Positions 1 to 6,965 of a stretch of DNA of 8,865 nucleotides are shown piece after piece. The stretch is from NCBI GenBank assembly GCA_029068665.1, contig JAIECC010000236.1, positions 1 to 8,865 of the forward strand, read 5' to 3'. Position 1 is the stretch's first letter. Each line of letters opens with the position of its first letter. The translations under genes and the position numbers were made by a program. The DNA comes from Lachnospiraceae bacterium (GTDB lineage Bacteria > Bacillota > Clostridia > Lachnospirales > Lachnospiraceae). The notes beneath the pieces were generated by a model, which was not told the DNA's origin, searched no databases, and saw only the letters and a program-made list of their open reading frames with translations.

Positions 1-216
1 CCCTACAAGCATGCGGAATGGCTGAATGAGATTGGAGAAAAACAGGCAAAGCTGCAGGGAGTGAACTATCTGGTTTCCGATTTTAAGAAAAAGGACGGTT
101 ACCGCCGTTCCATTGAACTGTCCAAGCAGTATCAGTTGTATCGGCAGGATTATTGCGGCTGTGTATTTTCAAAAGCAGAGCGGGACAGAAGAAAGAGAAA
201 TGACCAGCCGGAATGA
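1..216 (+). CDS. queH: Epoxyqueuosine reductase QueH, C-terminal part (5' end outside window)
   Basis: This is the last 71 codons of an open frame that enters from the left edge and stops at TGA 214-216. The reading shows SDFKKKDGYRRS, then ELSKQYQLYRQDYCGCVFSK. This is the hallmark C-terminal signature of the QueH family (formerly DUF208), including the Cys-Gly-Cys pair. QueH reduces epoxyqueuosine to queuosine at the wobble position of GUN-anticodon tRNAs in the cytoplasm; it is the non-orthologous replacement of QueG. The last residues (about KAERDRRKRNDQPE) are a charged tail. The N-terminal cysteine motifs are outside the window, so an intact gene cannot be confirmed. No convincing intrinsic terminator follows, and the next promoter lies about 50 bases downstream. 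Family assignment is recognition from the C-terminal signature alone. Confidence 0.82.
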   Translation, partial: PYKHAEWLNEIGEKQAKLQGVNYLVSDFKKKDGYRRSIELSKQYQLYRQDYCGCVFSKAERDRRKRNDQPE

Positions 217-266
217 TGAATGGTACAGGATTGTTCTGGAAAATAAAAATAAATGCAGAAAGGGGG

Positions 267-295
267 TTGAAATCGGGGGATGGTTGTGTTAAACT
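267..295 (+). promoter_or_regulatory. Promoter of carAB
   Basis: The -35 box is TTGAAA at 267-272 (5 of 6 to consensus). A 17-base spacer follows, then a -10 box TAAACT at 290-295 (4 of 6), preceded by TG at 287-288 in the extended -10 position. The predicted start of transcription is near 302, giving a leader of about 124 bases before carA. Two GGGGG runs (262-266 and 275-279) flank the -35 box. This is a consensus match only. Confidence 0.6.
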
Positions 296-301
296 TTTAT
301 C

Positions 302-390
302 AATTTAAGGACTGCTGAAAAAAGATTGGGTCTATGGTATTTGTATCGGTTTATGCAGAGCGATAGGGCTTATTAGTCTTTTTTTTTTGG
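302..390 (+). promoter_or_regulatory. Structured carA leader ending in a T10 run; possible transcription attenuator
   Basis: The predicted carAB leader contains several complementary stretches just before an uninterrupted run of ten T (379-388). AAGGACT at 307-313 can pair with AGTCTTT at 375-381 with one G-U pair. Alternatively, AAAAAAGA at 318-325 can pair with TCTTTTTT at 377-384. Inside, TATCG 344-348 pairs with CGATA 361-365, while CTAT 332-335 competes for ATAG 363-366. A hairpin followed by a U tract upstream of a pyrimidine biosynthesis gene is the usual form of an attenuator. The stems are AU-rich and imperfect. I do not see a convincing PyrR binding loop; GCAGAGCGAT at 355-364 resembles it only loosely. 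The regulatory role is inferred. Confidence 0.4.
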
Positions 391-425
391 GCAAAAACCA
401 GAAAATGAAAGGAACAGGTGGGAAA

Positions 426-1508
426 ATGAAGGCTTTTCTTATTCTTGAAGATGGCACTGTTTTTACTGGTAAAAGCGTTGGTTCCACAAAGGAAATCATC
501 AGTGAAATTGTATTCAATACATCCATGACCGGTTATTTAGAGGTATTAACAGATCCTTCGTATGCAGGACAGGCAGTATGTATGACCTATCCGTTGATTG
601 GTAATTATGGAATATGTCTGGAGGATGCTGAGGCAGACCGGCCTTGGCAGTCTGGTTTTATCGTTCGCGAGATCGCAAAGCTTCCAAGTAATTTTAGATG
701 TGAAGGTACCATAGAACAATTTCTGTTAAAGAATGATATTACGGGAATTGAAGGAATCGACACCAGAGCATTGACAAAGATTTTAAGAGAGAAGGGTACC
801 ATGAATGGTATGATTACTACGGATGAACATTATTCTTTAGATGAAGTGCTTCCAAGGATTAAAGCATACCGGATCGGTCATGTGGTTTTGGATGTGACCT
901 GTAAGGAAAAGAAGGTATATCCGGCAGAGGGTACTCTGATTTATAAAGTCGCTATGATTGATTTAGGTGTAAAGCTGAATATTATCCGCTCACTGCAGAA
1001 GCGTGGATGTGAGGTGACCCTGTATCCGGCAGAAACACCGGCAGAAGAAATACTGGCAGCGGGTCCGGATGGAATTATGTTAACCAATGGCCCGGGAGAT
1101 CCAAAGAACTGCAAAAAAACCATTGAAGAAATCAAGAAGCTTTTTGCAACGGATGTTCCGATTTTTGCGATTTGTCTGGGACATCAGCTTCTGGCACTGG
1201 CCAATGGCGGTGATACGGAGAAAATGAAGTATGGACATCGGGGAGCCAATCATCCGGTGCGGAATATGAAGAACGGAAAGGTTTATATTTCTACCCAGAA
1301 TCATGGATATATGGTAAAGGAAGCCTCTCTGGACCGGGAAGTCGCGGAAGTGAGTTATGTAAACGTAAATGATGGCACGGTAGAGGGTGTTCATTATCTG
1401 GGCAAAAATGTGCAGACGGTACAGTTCCATCCAGAGGCATGTGCCGGTCCGTTGGATACGGATTTCCTGTTTGATGAGTTTATGAATATGATGGAGGTGT
1501 CAAAATAA
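426..1508 (+). CDS. carA: Carbamoyl-phosphate synthase, glutamine-hydrolysing small subunit
   Basis: CarA hydrolyses glutamine and channels ammonia to CarB for carbamoyl phosphate, the precursor of pyrimidines and arginine. The 360-residue protein has the usual family length. The N-terminal CPSase small domain begins MKAFLILEDGTVFTG and includes NTSMTGYLEVLTDPSYAGQ (residues 31-49). The C-terminal class I glutamine amidotransferase domain has NGPGDP, the nucleophile Cys250 in ICLGHQ, and the His335/Glu337 pair in HPEACAGP, so all three catalytic residues are present. I chose ATG 426 because it gives the standard N terminus and follows AGGTGG (416-421), although the spacing is short (4 bases). 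ATG 405 or TTG 387 would add 7 or 13 residues without a ribosome binding site, and TTG 387 lies at the edge of the T run. The stop codon shares one base with the carB start (TAATG), so the two subunits are probably translationally coupled. Confidence 0.97.
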   Translation: MKAFLILEDGTVFTGKSVGSTKEIISEIVFNTSMTGYLEVLTDPSYAGQAVCMTYPLIGNYGICLEDAEADRPWQSGFIVREIAKLPSNFRCEGTIEQFLLKNDITGIEGIDTRALTKILREKGTMNGMITTDEHYSLDEVLPRIKAYRIGHVVLDVTCKEKKVYPAEGTLIYKVAMIDLGVKLNIIRSLQKRGCEVTLYPAETPAEEILAAGPDGIMLTNGPGDPKNCKKTIEEIKKLFATDVPIFAICLGHQLLALANGGDTEKMKYGHRGANHPVRNMKNGKVYISTQNHGYMVKEASLDREVAEVSYVNVNDGTVEGVHYLGKNVQTVQFHPEACAGPLDTDFLFDEFMNMMEVSK

Positions 1509-4500
1509 TGCCAAAGATTGCAAGTATAAAGAAGGTTGTTGTGATTGGTTCCGGTCCGATCGTAATCGGACAGGCGGCAGAGTTTGACTATGCCGGCACA
1601 CAGGCCTGCCGGTCTCTTCGAGAGGAGGGCATTTGTGTTGTTTTGATCAACTCCAATCCGGCTACCATCATGACGGATAAGGATATTGCAGATAAGGTAT
1701 ATATTGAGCCTTTGACACCGGAAATCGTGAAGAAGGTCATCCGGAAGGAGAAGCCGGACAGTGTACTTCCTACCCTTGGGGGACAGGCAGCACTGAATAT
1801 TGCCATGGAATTAGAAGAATCCGGTTTTTTGCGGGAGCATAATGTCCGCCTGATTGGCACTTCTGCTAAGACCATTAAGAAAGCGGAGGACCGGGACGAA
1901 TTCAAGAAGACGATGGAGAAAATCCATGAGCCTTGTGCCCCTTCCCAGGTGGTAACAACGGTAAAGGATGGTCTGGAGTTTGTTAAGACCATTGGTTATC
2001 CGGCGGTTCTGCGACCGGCTTATACCCTTGGAGGCTCCGGCGGTGGTATTGCAGAAAATGAGCAGGAATTTGTAGATATTCTGGAAAACGGCCTTCGGCT
2101 TTCCCGTGTGGGACAGGTTCTGGTGGAACGCTGCATTGCCGGTTGGAAGGAAATCGAATATGAGGTTATGCGGGATGCCAATGGCACCTGTATCACCATT
2201 TGTAATATGGAAAATATGGATCCGGTAGGGGTTCATACCGGTGACAGTATTGTTGTGGCACCGTCCCAGACTCTGGCAGATAAGGAGCACCAGATGCTTC
2301 GAAGCGCAGCATTGAACATCATCAGTGAACTGGATATCAAGGGTGGCTGTAATGTACAGTTTGCATTGAATCCGGATTCCTTTGAATACTGTGTTATCGA
2401 GGTAAACCCTCGTGTAAGCCGTTCTTCTGCATTGGCATCCAAGGCTACAGGATATCCTATTGCAAAGGTAGCTGCAAAGATTGCCCTGGGTTACAATCTG
2501 GATGAAATCAAAAATGCAGTAACCGGAAAGACCTATGCCAGCTTTGAGCCGACTCTGGATTATGTGGTAGTTAAGATTCCAAGACTTCCATTTGACAAGT
2601 TCATTCAGGCAAAGCGTACTCTGACGACCCAGATGAAGGCTACCGGTGAGGTTATGAGTATCTGTACGAATTTTGAAGGTGCATTGATGAAGGCGCTCCG
2701 TTCCTTAGAGCAGCATGTGGATAGTCTGATTTATCTGGATTATGCAGAACGTCCGCTGGAAGAAATTCATGAACGGCTGTATAAGGTGGATGACCGCCGT
2801 ATTTTTGTGATTGCAGAGGCAATCCGCAGGGGAATTTCCTTAGGAGAAATCCATTCCATAACCAAGGTGGATATCTGGTTTTTGGATAAGCTATCCAATC
2901 TTGTTATGATGGAAAAGAATTTGGCAGAAGCTGAAGAATTGAGCCGGGATTTGCTGCTGGAAGCAAAACGTATGGAATTTCCGGATAAGGTAATCGGGCA
3001 GCTGACAGGAAAAACAGAACAGGAGATTAAAAAACTGCGGTATGAAATGGGAATCGAGGCTGCTTATAAGATTGTAGATACCTGTGCCGCAGAGTTCGAG
3101 GCCACGACTCCTTATTATTATTCCTGCTATGATGGCAGTAATGAAGTGGAGGAAGACCATAGAAGGAAAAAGATTATGGTACTGGGTTCCGGACCAATCC
3201 GAATCGGACAGGGAATTGAATTCGACTATTGCTCCGTGCATTCTACCTGGGCATTAAGGGAGCAGGGCTATGAGACCATTATCGTAAATAACAATCCGGA
3301 AACAGTAAGTACGGATTTTGATATTGCAGATAAGCTGTATTTTGAACCGTTGACTCCGGAGGATGTAGAGTCTATCGTTCGCTTAGAGAAGCCGGATGGC
3401 GCCGTGGTACAGTTTGGCGGTCAGACTGCTATTAAGCTGACAGAAGCATTGCTGAAAATGGGTGTTAATATTTTAGGAACCAGTGCAGAAAACGTGGATG
3501 CGGCAGAGGACCGGGAATTGTTTGATGAAATCCTGGAAGAATGCTGTATACCAAGACCGGCAGGGCATACGGTGTTTACCTGCGAGGAGGCGTTGAATGC
3601 AGCTCATGAGCTGGGATATCCGGTATTGGTACGGCCTTCTTATGTATTGGGCGGTGCCGGAATGCAGATTGCTATTGCAGATAAGGATATTGTGGAGTTC
3701 ATGGAGGTCATTAACCGAAATGTACAGGAACATCCGATTCTGGTAGATAAATACCTGATGGGTAAAGAAGTAGAGGTCGATGCGGTTTGTGATGGAGAGG
3801 ATATTGTGATTCCTGGCATTATGGAGCATGTGGAGCGTGCCGGAATTCATTCCGGTGACAGTATTTCCGTATATCCGGCAGGCTTACCGGAGAAGATCAA
3901 GCGTGTAATTACAGAATATACGAGAAAGCTGGCAAAGAGCCTTCATGTTATTGGTTTGATTAATATCCAGTTCATTGTTTATCAGGAAGAGGTATATGTA
4001 ATTGAGGTCAATCCTCGTTCCTCCCGTACCGTTCCATATATCAGTAAGGTAACGGGAATCCCGATTGTTGATCTGGCATCGAAGGTAATTACCGGAGCAA
4101 AGCTGAAGGATTTGGGCTATACACCGGGATTACAGCCGGAGTCCGAATATTATGCCATTAAGATGCCGGTATTCTCCTTTGAAAAGCTGCGGGGAGCAGA
4201 AATCAGTCTGGGGCCGGAGATGAAATCTACCGGTGAATGTCTGGGCATTTCCAAGGATTTTAATGAGGCTTTATACAAAGCCTTCTTAGGCGCAGGGATT
4301 CAGCTTCCGAAGCATAAGAAAATGATTCTGACCGTTAAGGATGCAGATAAGCTGGATGCAATTGATATCGGCAGAAGATTTGCGGCACTTGGATATGAGA
4401 TTCATTCTACTAAGAGTACGGCAAGAGTATTGAATGAAAATGGTGTAGAGGCTCAGGTAATCAACAAGGTAGAAGAGCCTTCTCCGAATCTGCTGGATTT

Positions 4501-4717
4501 GATTTTAAGTCATGAAATTGATCTGATCATTGATACACCGTCTCAGGGTGTAGAGCATAGTAAGGACGGCTTTGTGATCCGCCGCCATGCCATTGAGACT
4601 GGCGTATACTGCCTGACCAGTCTGGATACGGCAAATGCACTGTTGACCAGCCTGGAGGCAGACAATAAAGATTTGACTGTCATTGATATTGGTGAAATCA
4701 AGTCGGTGGAAGGATAA
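1508..4717 (+). CDS. carB: Carbamoyl-phosphate synthase large subunit
   Basis: CarB makes carbamoyl phosphate from bicarbonate, ammonia delivered by CarA, and two ATP. The 1069 residues match the bacterial norm (E. coli 1073). The two homologous halves are clear. Half one has GSGPIVIGQAAEFDYAG (14-30), a glycine-rich YTLGGSGGG loop near 172 and metal ligands Glu298/Asn300 in EVNPR. Half two has GSGPIRIGQGIEFDYC (from about 559), SYVLGGAGM (711-719) and Glu833/Asn835. Residues from about 938 to the end form the MGS-like allosteric domain. Thr968, Thr971 and Lys987 align with E. coli Thr974, Thr977 and Lys993, which bind UMP, so feedback inhibition by UMP is plausible. Translation starts at ATG 1508 with GGAGGTG (1493-1499) 8 bases upstream, inside the carA end. 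A strong terminator follows. No second carAB is visible here, so this enzyme may serve both pathways. Confidence 0.98.
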   Translation: MPKIASIKKVVVIGSGPIVIGQAAEFDYAGTQACRSLREEGICVVLINSNPATIMTDKDIADKVYIEPLTPEIVKKVIRKEKPDSVLPTLGGQAALNIAMELEESGFLREHNVRLIGTSAKTIKKAEDRDEFKKTMEKIHEPCAPSQVVTTVKDGLEFVKTIGYPAVLRPAYTLGGSGGGIAENEQEFVDILENGLRLSRVGQVLVERCIAGWKEIEYEVMRDANGTCITICNMENMDPVGVHTGDSIVVAPSQTLADKEHQMLRSAALNIISELDIKGGCNVQFALNPDSFEYCVIEVNPRVSRSSALASKATGYPIAKVAAKIALGYNLDEIKNAVTGKTYASFEPTLDYVVVKIPRLPFDKFIQAKRTLTTQMKATGEVMSICTNFEGALMKALRSLEQHVDSLIYLDYAERPLEEIHERLYKVDDRRIFVIAEAIRRGISLGEIHSITKVDIWFLDKLSNLVMMEKNLAEAEELSRDLLLEAKRMEFPDKVIGQLTGKTEQEIKKLRYEMGIEAAYKIVDTCAAEFEATTPYYYSCYDGSNEVEEDHRRKKIMVLGSGPIRIGQGIEFDYCSVHSTWALREQGYETIIVNNNPETVSTDFDIADKLYFEPLTPEDVESIVRLEKPDGAVVQFGGQTAIKLTEALLKMGVNILGTSAENVDAAEDRELFDEILEECCIPRPAGHTVFTCEEALNAAHELGYPVLVRPSYVLGGAGMQIAIADKDIVEFMEVINRNVQEHPILVDKYLMGKEVEVDAVCDGEDIVIPGIMEHVERAGIHSGDSISVYPAGLPEKIKRVITEYTRKLAKSLHVIGLINIQFIVYQEEVYVIEVNPRSSRTVPYISKVTGIPIVDLASKVITGAKLKDLGYTPGLQPESEYYAIKMPVFSFEKLRGAEISLGPEMKSTGECLGISKDFNEALYKAFLGAGIQLPKHKKMILTVKDADKLDAIDIGRRFAALGYEIHSTKSTARVLNENGVEAQVINKVEEPSPNLLDLILSHEIDLIIDTPSQGVEHSKDGFVIRRHAIETGVYCLTSLDTANALLTSLEADNKDLTVIDIGEIKSVEG

Positions 4718-4729
4718 TGGAATAAAGCG

Positions 4730-4775
4730 AAAAACTCTATGTGAGGACCGTTCTGTTGCCGGCATAGAGTTTTTT
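4730..4775 (+). terminator. Intrinsic terminator of the carAB operon
   Basis: AAAAACTCTATG (4730-4741) is perfectly complementary to CATAGAGTTTTT (4763-4774), giving a 12-base-pair stem with a 21-base loop. The T run at 4770-4775 provides the U tract. It begins 12 bases after the carB stop. The A run on the left arm means the minus-strand transcript has a similar shape, but no minus-strand gene ends here, so the plus strand is the natural reading. Confidence 0.9.
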
Positions 4776-4799
4776 GCTGTTGATTTGATGAATTCTGTC

Positions 4800-4830
4800 T
4801 TGACTTTAAGTGAACGTTATGTTGTAAACT
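4800..4830 (+). promoter_or_regulatory. Promoter of the DUF362/ECF/kinase/radical SAM unit
   Basis: TTGACT at 4800-4805 matches the -35 consensus in 5 of 6 positions. The -10 box is either TGTAAA at 4823-4828 (17-base spacer, 4 of 6) or TAAACT at 4825-4830 (19-base spacer, same hexamer as in the car promoter). The start site would be near 4836. A perfect 10-base palindrome, TTCAATTGAA (4839-4848), lies just after it and could be an operator. The placement after a strong terminator supports a new transcription unit beginning here. Confidence 0.5.
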
Positions 4831-4879
4831 ATATATGATTCAATTGAAAATTGCGAAAATAGTGAAGAGGAGGGTATTT

Positions 4880-5746
4880 ATGCAATCAAAAGTATATTTT
4901 TCAAAAACGATTACACCGGAACAGGTATTAAAGCTTTATCAGCTGGTTGGAAAGCCCCTTTCGGGCAAGGTGGCAATAAAGCTGCATTCCGGTGAAACAG
5001 GAAATCAGAATTTCTTACGGCCTGAATTCTGGAAGCCGGTCATCGATCATGTAGGCGGCACGGTTGTGGAATGTAATACGGCTTATGACGGCACCCGGGA
5101 TACCACGGAGAAGCATTGGAAAACCATGGAGGACCATGGCTGGAGCCGGTATTTTACTGTAGATTTGCTGGATGCAGAGGGACCGGACCTGGAATTATCC
5201 ATTCCAAAGGGAAAAAAGATACAGAAAAACTATGTAGGAAAAAATATTGAGAACTATGATTCCATGCTGGTACTGTCTCATTTCAAGGGGCATCCTATGG
5301 GCGGATATGGCGGTGCATTAAAGCAGCTATCCATTGGCGTAGCCTCTTCCTATGGTAAGGCATATATTCATGGAGTGGGTAAGCCGGAGGATTTCTGGAC
5401 ATCAGATCATGATTCCTTCTTGGAATCCATGGCAGATGCAGCAGCTTCCGTAGTGGATTATTTCCATGGGGAGATTGTATATATTAATGTAATGAAGAAT
5501 ATGTCCGTAGACTGTGATTGTTGTGCTGTGGCAGAGGATCCTTGTATGGCAGATATTGGTATTCTGGCTTCTTTGGACCCGGTTGCCATTGACCAGGCAT
5601 GTCTGGATTTGGTTTATGGGGCAACGGAGGATCCGGGACAGGCGCATATGCTGGAGCGGATTGAGACCCGGAATGGTGTTCATACCATTGAAGCGGCTGT
5701 TGAATTGGGAATTGGCAGCAGGACTTATGAATTAATTGAAGTATAA
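4880..5746 (+). CDS. DUF362 family protein lacking the ferredoxin insert
   Basis: This is a 288-residue soluble protein of the DUF362 family (often annotated as uncharacterised Fe-S centre protein); its function is unknown. Recognisable family blocks are KLHSGE (34-39), SHFKGHPMGGYGGALKQLSIGVASSYGKAYIHG (starting at 132-133), and a C-terminal DCDCC with Cys212, Cys214 and Cys215. Cys222 and DPVAIDQACLDLV (233-245) follow. Many DUF362 proteins are longer (about 370 residues) and carry a two-cluster ferredoxin segment after the GK..H block. Here residues 165-180 run straight to the next conserved block, so that segment is absent. The conserved cysteines could still bind a metal or cluster. ATG 4880 is preferred because AGAGGAGGG (4866-4874) lies 5 bases upstream; the upstream TTG at 4835 has no such site. 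It is probably the first gene of an operon with the ECF S subunit, 39 bases downstream. Confidence 0.88.
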   Translation: MQSKVYFSKTITPEQVLKLYQLVGKPLSGKVAIKLHSGETGNQNFLRPEFWKPVIDHVGGTVVECNTAYDGTRDTTEKHWKTMEDHGWSRYFTVDLLDAEGPDLELSIPKGKKIQKNYVGKNIENYDSMLVLSHFKGHPMGGYGGALKQLSIGVASSYGKAYIHGVGKPEDFWTSDHDSFLESMADAAASVVDYFHGEIVYINVMKNMSVDCDCCAVAEDPCMADIGILASLDPVAIDQACLDLVYGATEDPGQAHMLERIETRNGVHTIEAAVELGIGSRTYELIEV

Positions 5747-5785
5747 GATGGAAGTTGAAAATTGAAACAATATGGAGGAAGAAGG

Positions 5786-6367
5786 ATGACAAAACATAAG
5801 CAGAATAGTACTCAGAAATTGGCCTTATCAGCTATGTTTCTTGCAATTGGTCTGGTTCTGCCCTTTTTAACCGGACAGCTTCAACAAATTGGCAATATGA
5901 TGCTGCCCATGCATTTACCGGTTTTATTATGTGGTTTGATCTGTGGCTGGCAATATGGGTTGGAGGTGGGCTTGATTCTTCCGATTTTACGCTATTTTTT
6001 ATTTGGAATGCCGGTATTATATCCCAATGGAATTGCCATGGCTTTTGAACTTGCCACCTATGGTCTGGTTGTAGGGCTGATTTATCATCATTCCAAGTGG
6101 CAGTGTATCATTTCTTTGTATCGGGCAATGCTGATTGCCATGATAGCGGGCAGAGTGGTCTGGGGGATTGCTGAAGTCCTGTTGCTGGGAATCGGAGAGG
6201 AGGGCTTTACCTGGACAGCATTTATTGCCGGTGCTTTTCTAAATGCCATACCCGGAATTGTGATACAGTTGACCTTTATTCCTGCGATTATGGTTACCTT
6301 GAACCGGACCGGACTGGTTCCCTTCCGAAAGAAGGAGAAAGGGGCGGAAGTATCCGTAAAAGGTTGA
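5786..6367 (+). CDS. ECF transporter S component, substrate unknown
   Basis: This is a 193-residue, very hydrophobic protein with about six predicted membrane helices (roughly 11-29, 43-59, 60-77, 83-102, 109-134 and 142-171) and a short basic tail. It matches the ECF-type S component family (Pfam ECF_trnsprt type), membrane subunits that bind a vitamin or other micronutrient for energy-coupling factor transporters. Ala16-x3-Ala20 in the first helix fits the AxxxA motif that docks S subunits onto EcfT. The stretch MLPMHLPVLLCGLICGW (39-55), with GMPVLYPNGIAMAFELATYG (74-93), is a recognisable clostridial subtype whose ligand I cannot name. No EcfA or EcfT gene is present, so it presumably uses a shared module encoded elsewhere (group II). 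ATG 5786 follows GGAGG (5774-5778) with a 7-base spacer. The stop lies 4 bases before the kinase start. Confidence 0.88.
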   Translation: MTKHKQNSTQKLALSAMFLAIGLVLPFLTGQLQQIGNMMLPMHLPVLLCGLICGWQYGLEVGLILPILRYFLFGMPVLYPNGIAMAFELATYGLVVGLIYHHSKWQCIISLYRAMLIAMIAGRVVWGIAEVLLLGIGEEGFTWTAFIAGAFLNAIPGIVIQLTFIPAIMVTLNRTGLVPFRKKEKGAEVSVKG

Positions 6368-6371
6368 TGAT

Positions 6372-6941
6372 ATGACACAGCAGGTGGAACGGCTTTTGCT
6401 TAAAATAAAACAATTAAAGAGAGAAGGAACACCAGTCCGAATCGGGATTGATGGCAGATGTGCCGCAGGCAAGACAACGCTTGCGGCATATTTGCAAAAG
6501 GAATTCGGATGTAGTGTGGTACATATGGATGACTTTTTTCTGCGTCCCCAGCAGCGGACGGCGGAGCGGTATGCAGAGCCGGGTGGAAATATTGATTATG
6601 AACGATTCCAGTCAGAGGTATTCCTGCCGCTGCTTCAGGGGAAAAGTCTGGAATATCGTCCTTTTGACTGTCATTTACAGGACTTTCGGGAGCCGGTTTG
6701 TGTGGAACCTTCCCCTGTCATGATTATAGAAGGAACCTATTCCTGCCATCCCTTATTTCGGGAAGGATATCAACTGCGTATTTTTTTAACGCTGGACCCG
6801 GAGGAGCAGCTTCGTCGAATACGGGAGCGGAATGGCGGGGAGGCATTAATACAGTTTCGGGAGAAGTGGATACCTTTGGAGGAACGATATTTTACCGGCT
6901 GTGAGGTTTTGGAGCACAGTGACTGGCAAATCCGAACCTAG
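6372..6941 (+). CDS. P-loop kinase of the uridine kinase/phosphoribulokinase-like type
   Basis: This is a 189-residue cytoplasmic protein. Residues 24-36 read IGIDGRCAAGKTT, with Walker A at 28-35 (GRCAAGKT). MDDFF (52-56) places acidic residues where uridine kinase-like enzymes bind metal and substrate. MIIEGTY (117-123) is the Walker B-like strand, and RRIRERN is an arginine-rich lid. It will probably be annotated as uridine kinase, but the canonical Udk segment with DHPxAFD is not seen. Instead there is EPGGNIDYERF (69-79), so the phosphate acceptor is uncertain; nucleosides, pantothenate-like and other vitamin substrates are used by related families. It is slightly shorter than typical Udk. 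It starts 4 bases after the ECF S subunit stop, with only a modest AAAAGG upstream, which suggests translational coupling and a shared substrate. Confidence 0.82.
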   Translation: MTQQVERLLLKIKQLKREGTPVRIGIDGRCAAGKTTLAAYLQKEFGCSVVHMDDFFLRPQQRTAERYAEPGGNIDYERFQSEVFLPLLQGKSLEYRPFDCHLQDFREPVCVEPSPVMIIEGTYSCHPLFREGYQLRIFLTLDPEEQLRRIRERNGGEALIQFREKWIPLEERYFTGCEVLEHSDWQIRT

Positions 6942-6965
6942 AAAGAGTAAAAAGAATGAGGTACT

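Noticed and set aside
224..240. CAGGA-TTG-TTCTG hairpin after queH as a terminator
   Set aside because: Five weak pairs followed by an A-rich stretch on the plus strand, not a T run.
350..372. PyrR binding loop in the car leader
   Set aside because: GCAGAGCGAT resembles the CNGNGA hexaloop only loosely and the flanking stem does not form properly.
387..425. Upstream starts for carA at TTG 387 and ATG 405
   Set aside because: Neither has a ribosome binding site, TTG 387 is at the end of the T run, and the family N terminus begins at ATG 426.
1080..1430. Long open frame opposite carA, and similar frames opposite carB, the DUF362 gene and the amidohydrolase
   Set aside because: They lie wholly within confidently identified genes, have no recognisable domain or ribosome binding site, and show the biased composition of antisense frames.
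4835..4879. TTG start 15 codons upstream for the DUF362 gene
   Set aside because: It lies at the predicted transcription start with no ribosome binding site; ATG 4880 has a strong one at good spacing.
5762..5785. TTG start 8 codons upstream for the ECF S subunit
   Set aside because: GGAGG at 5774-5778 lies inside that extension and is correctly placed for ATG 5786.
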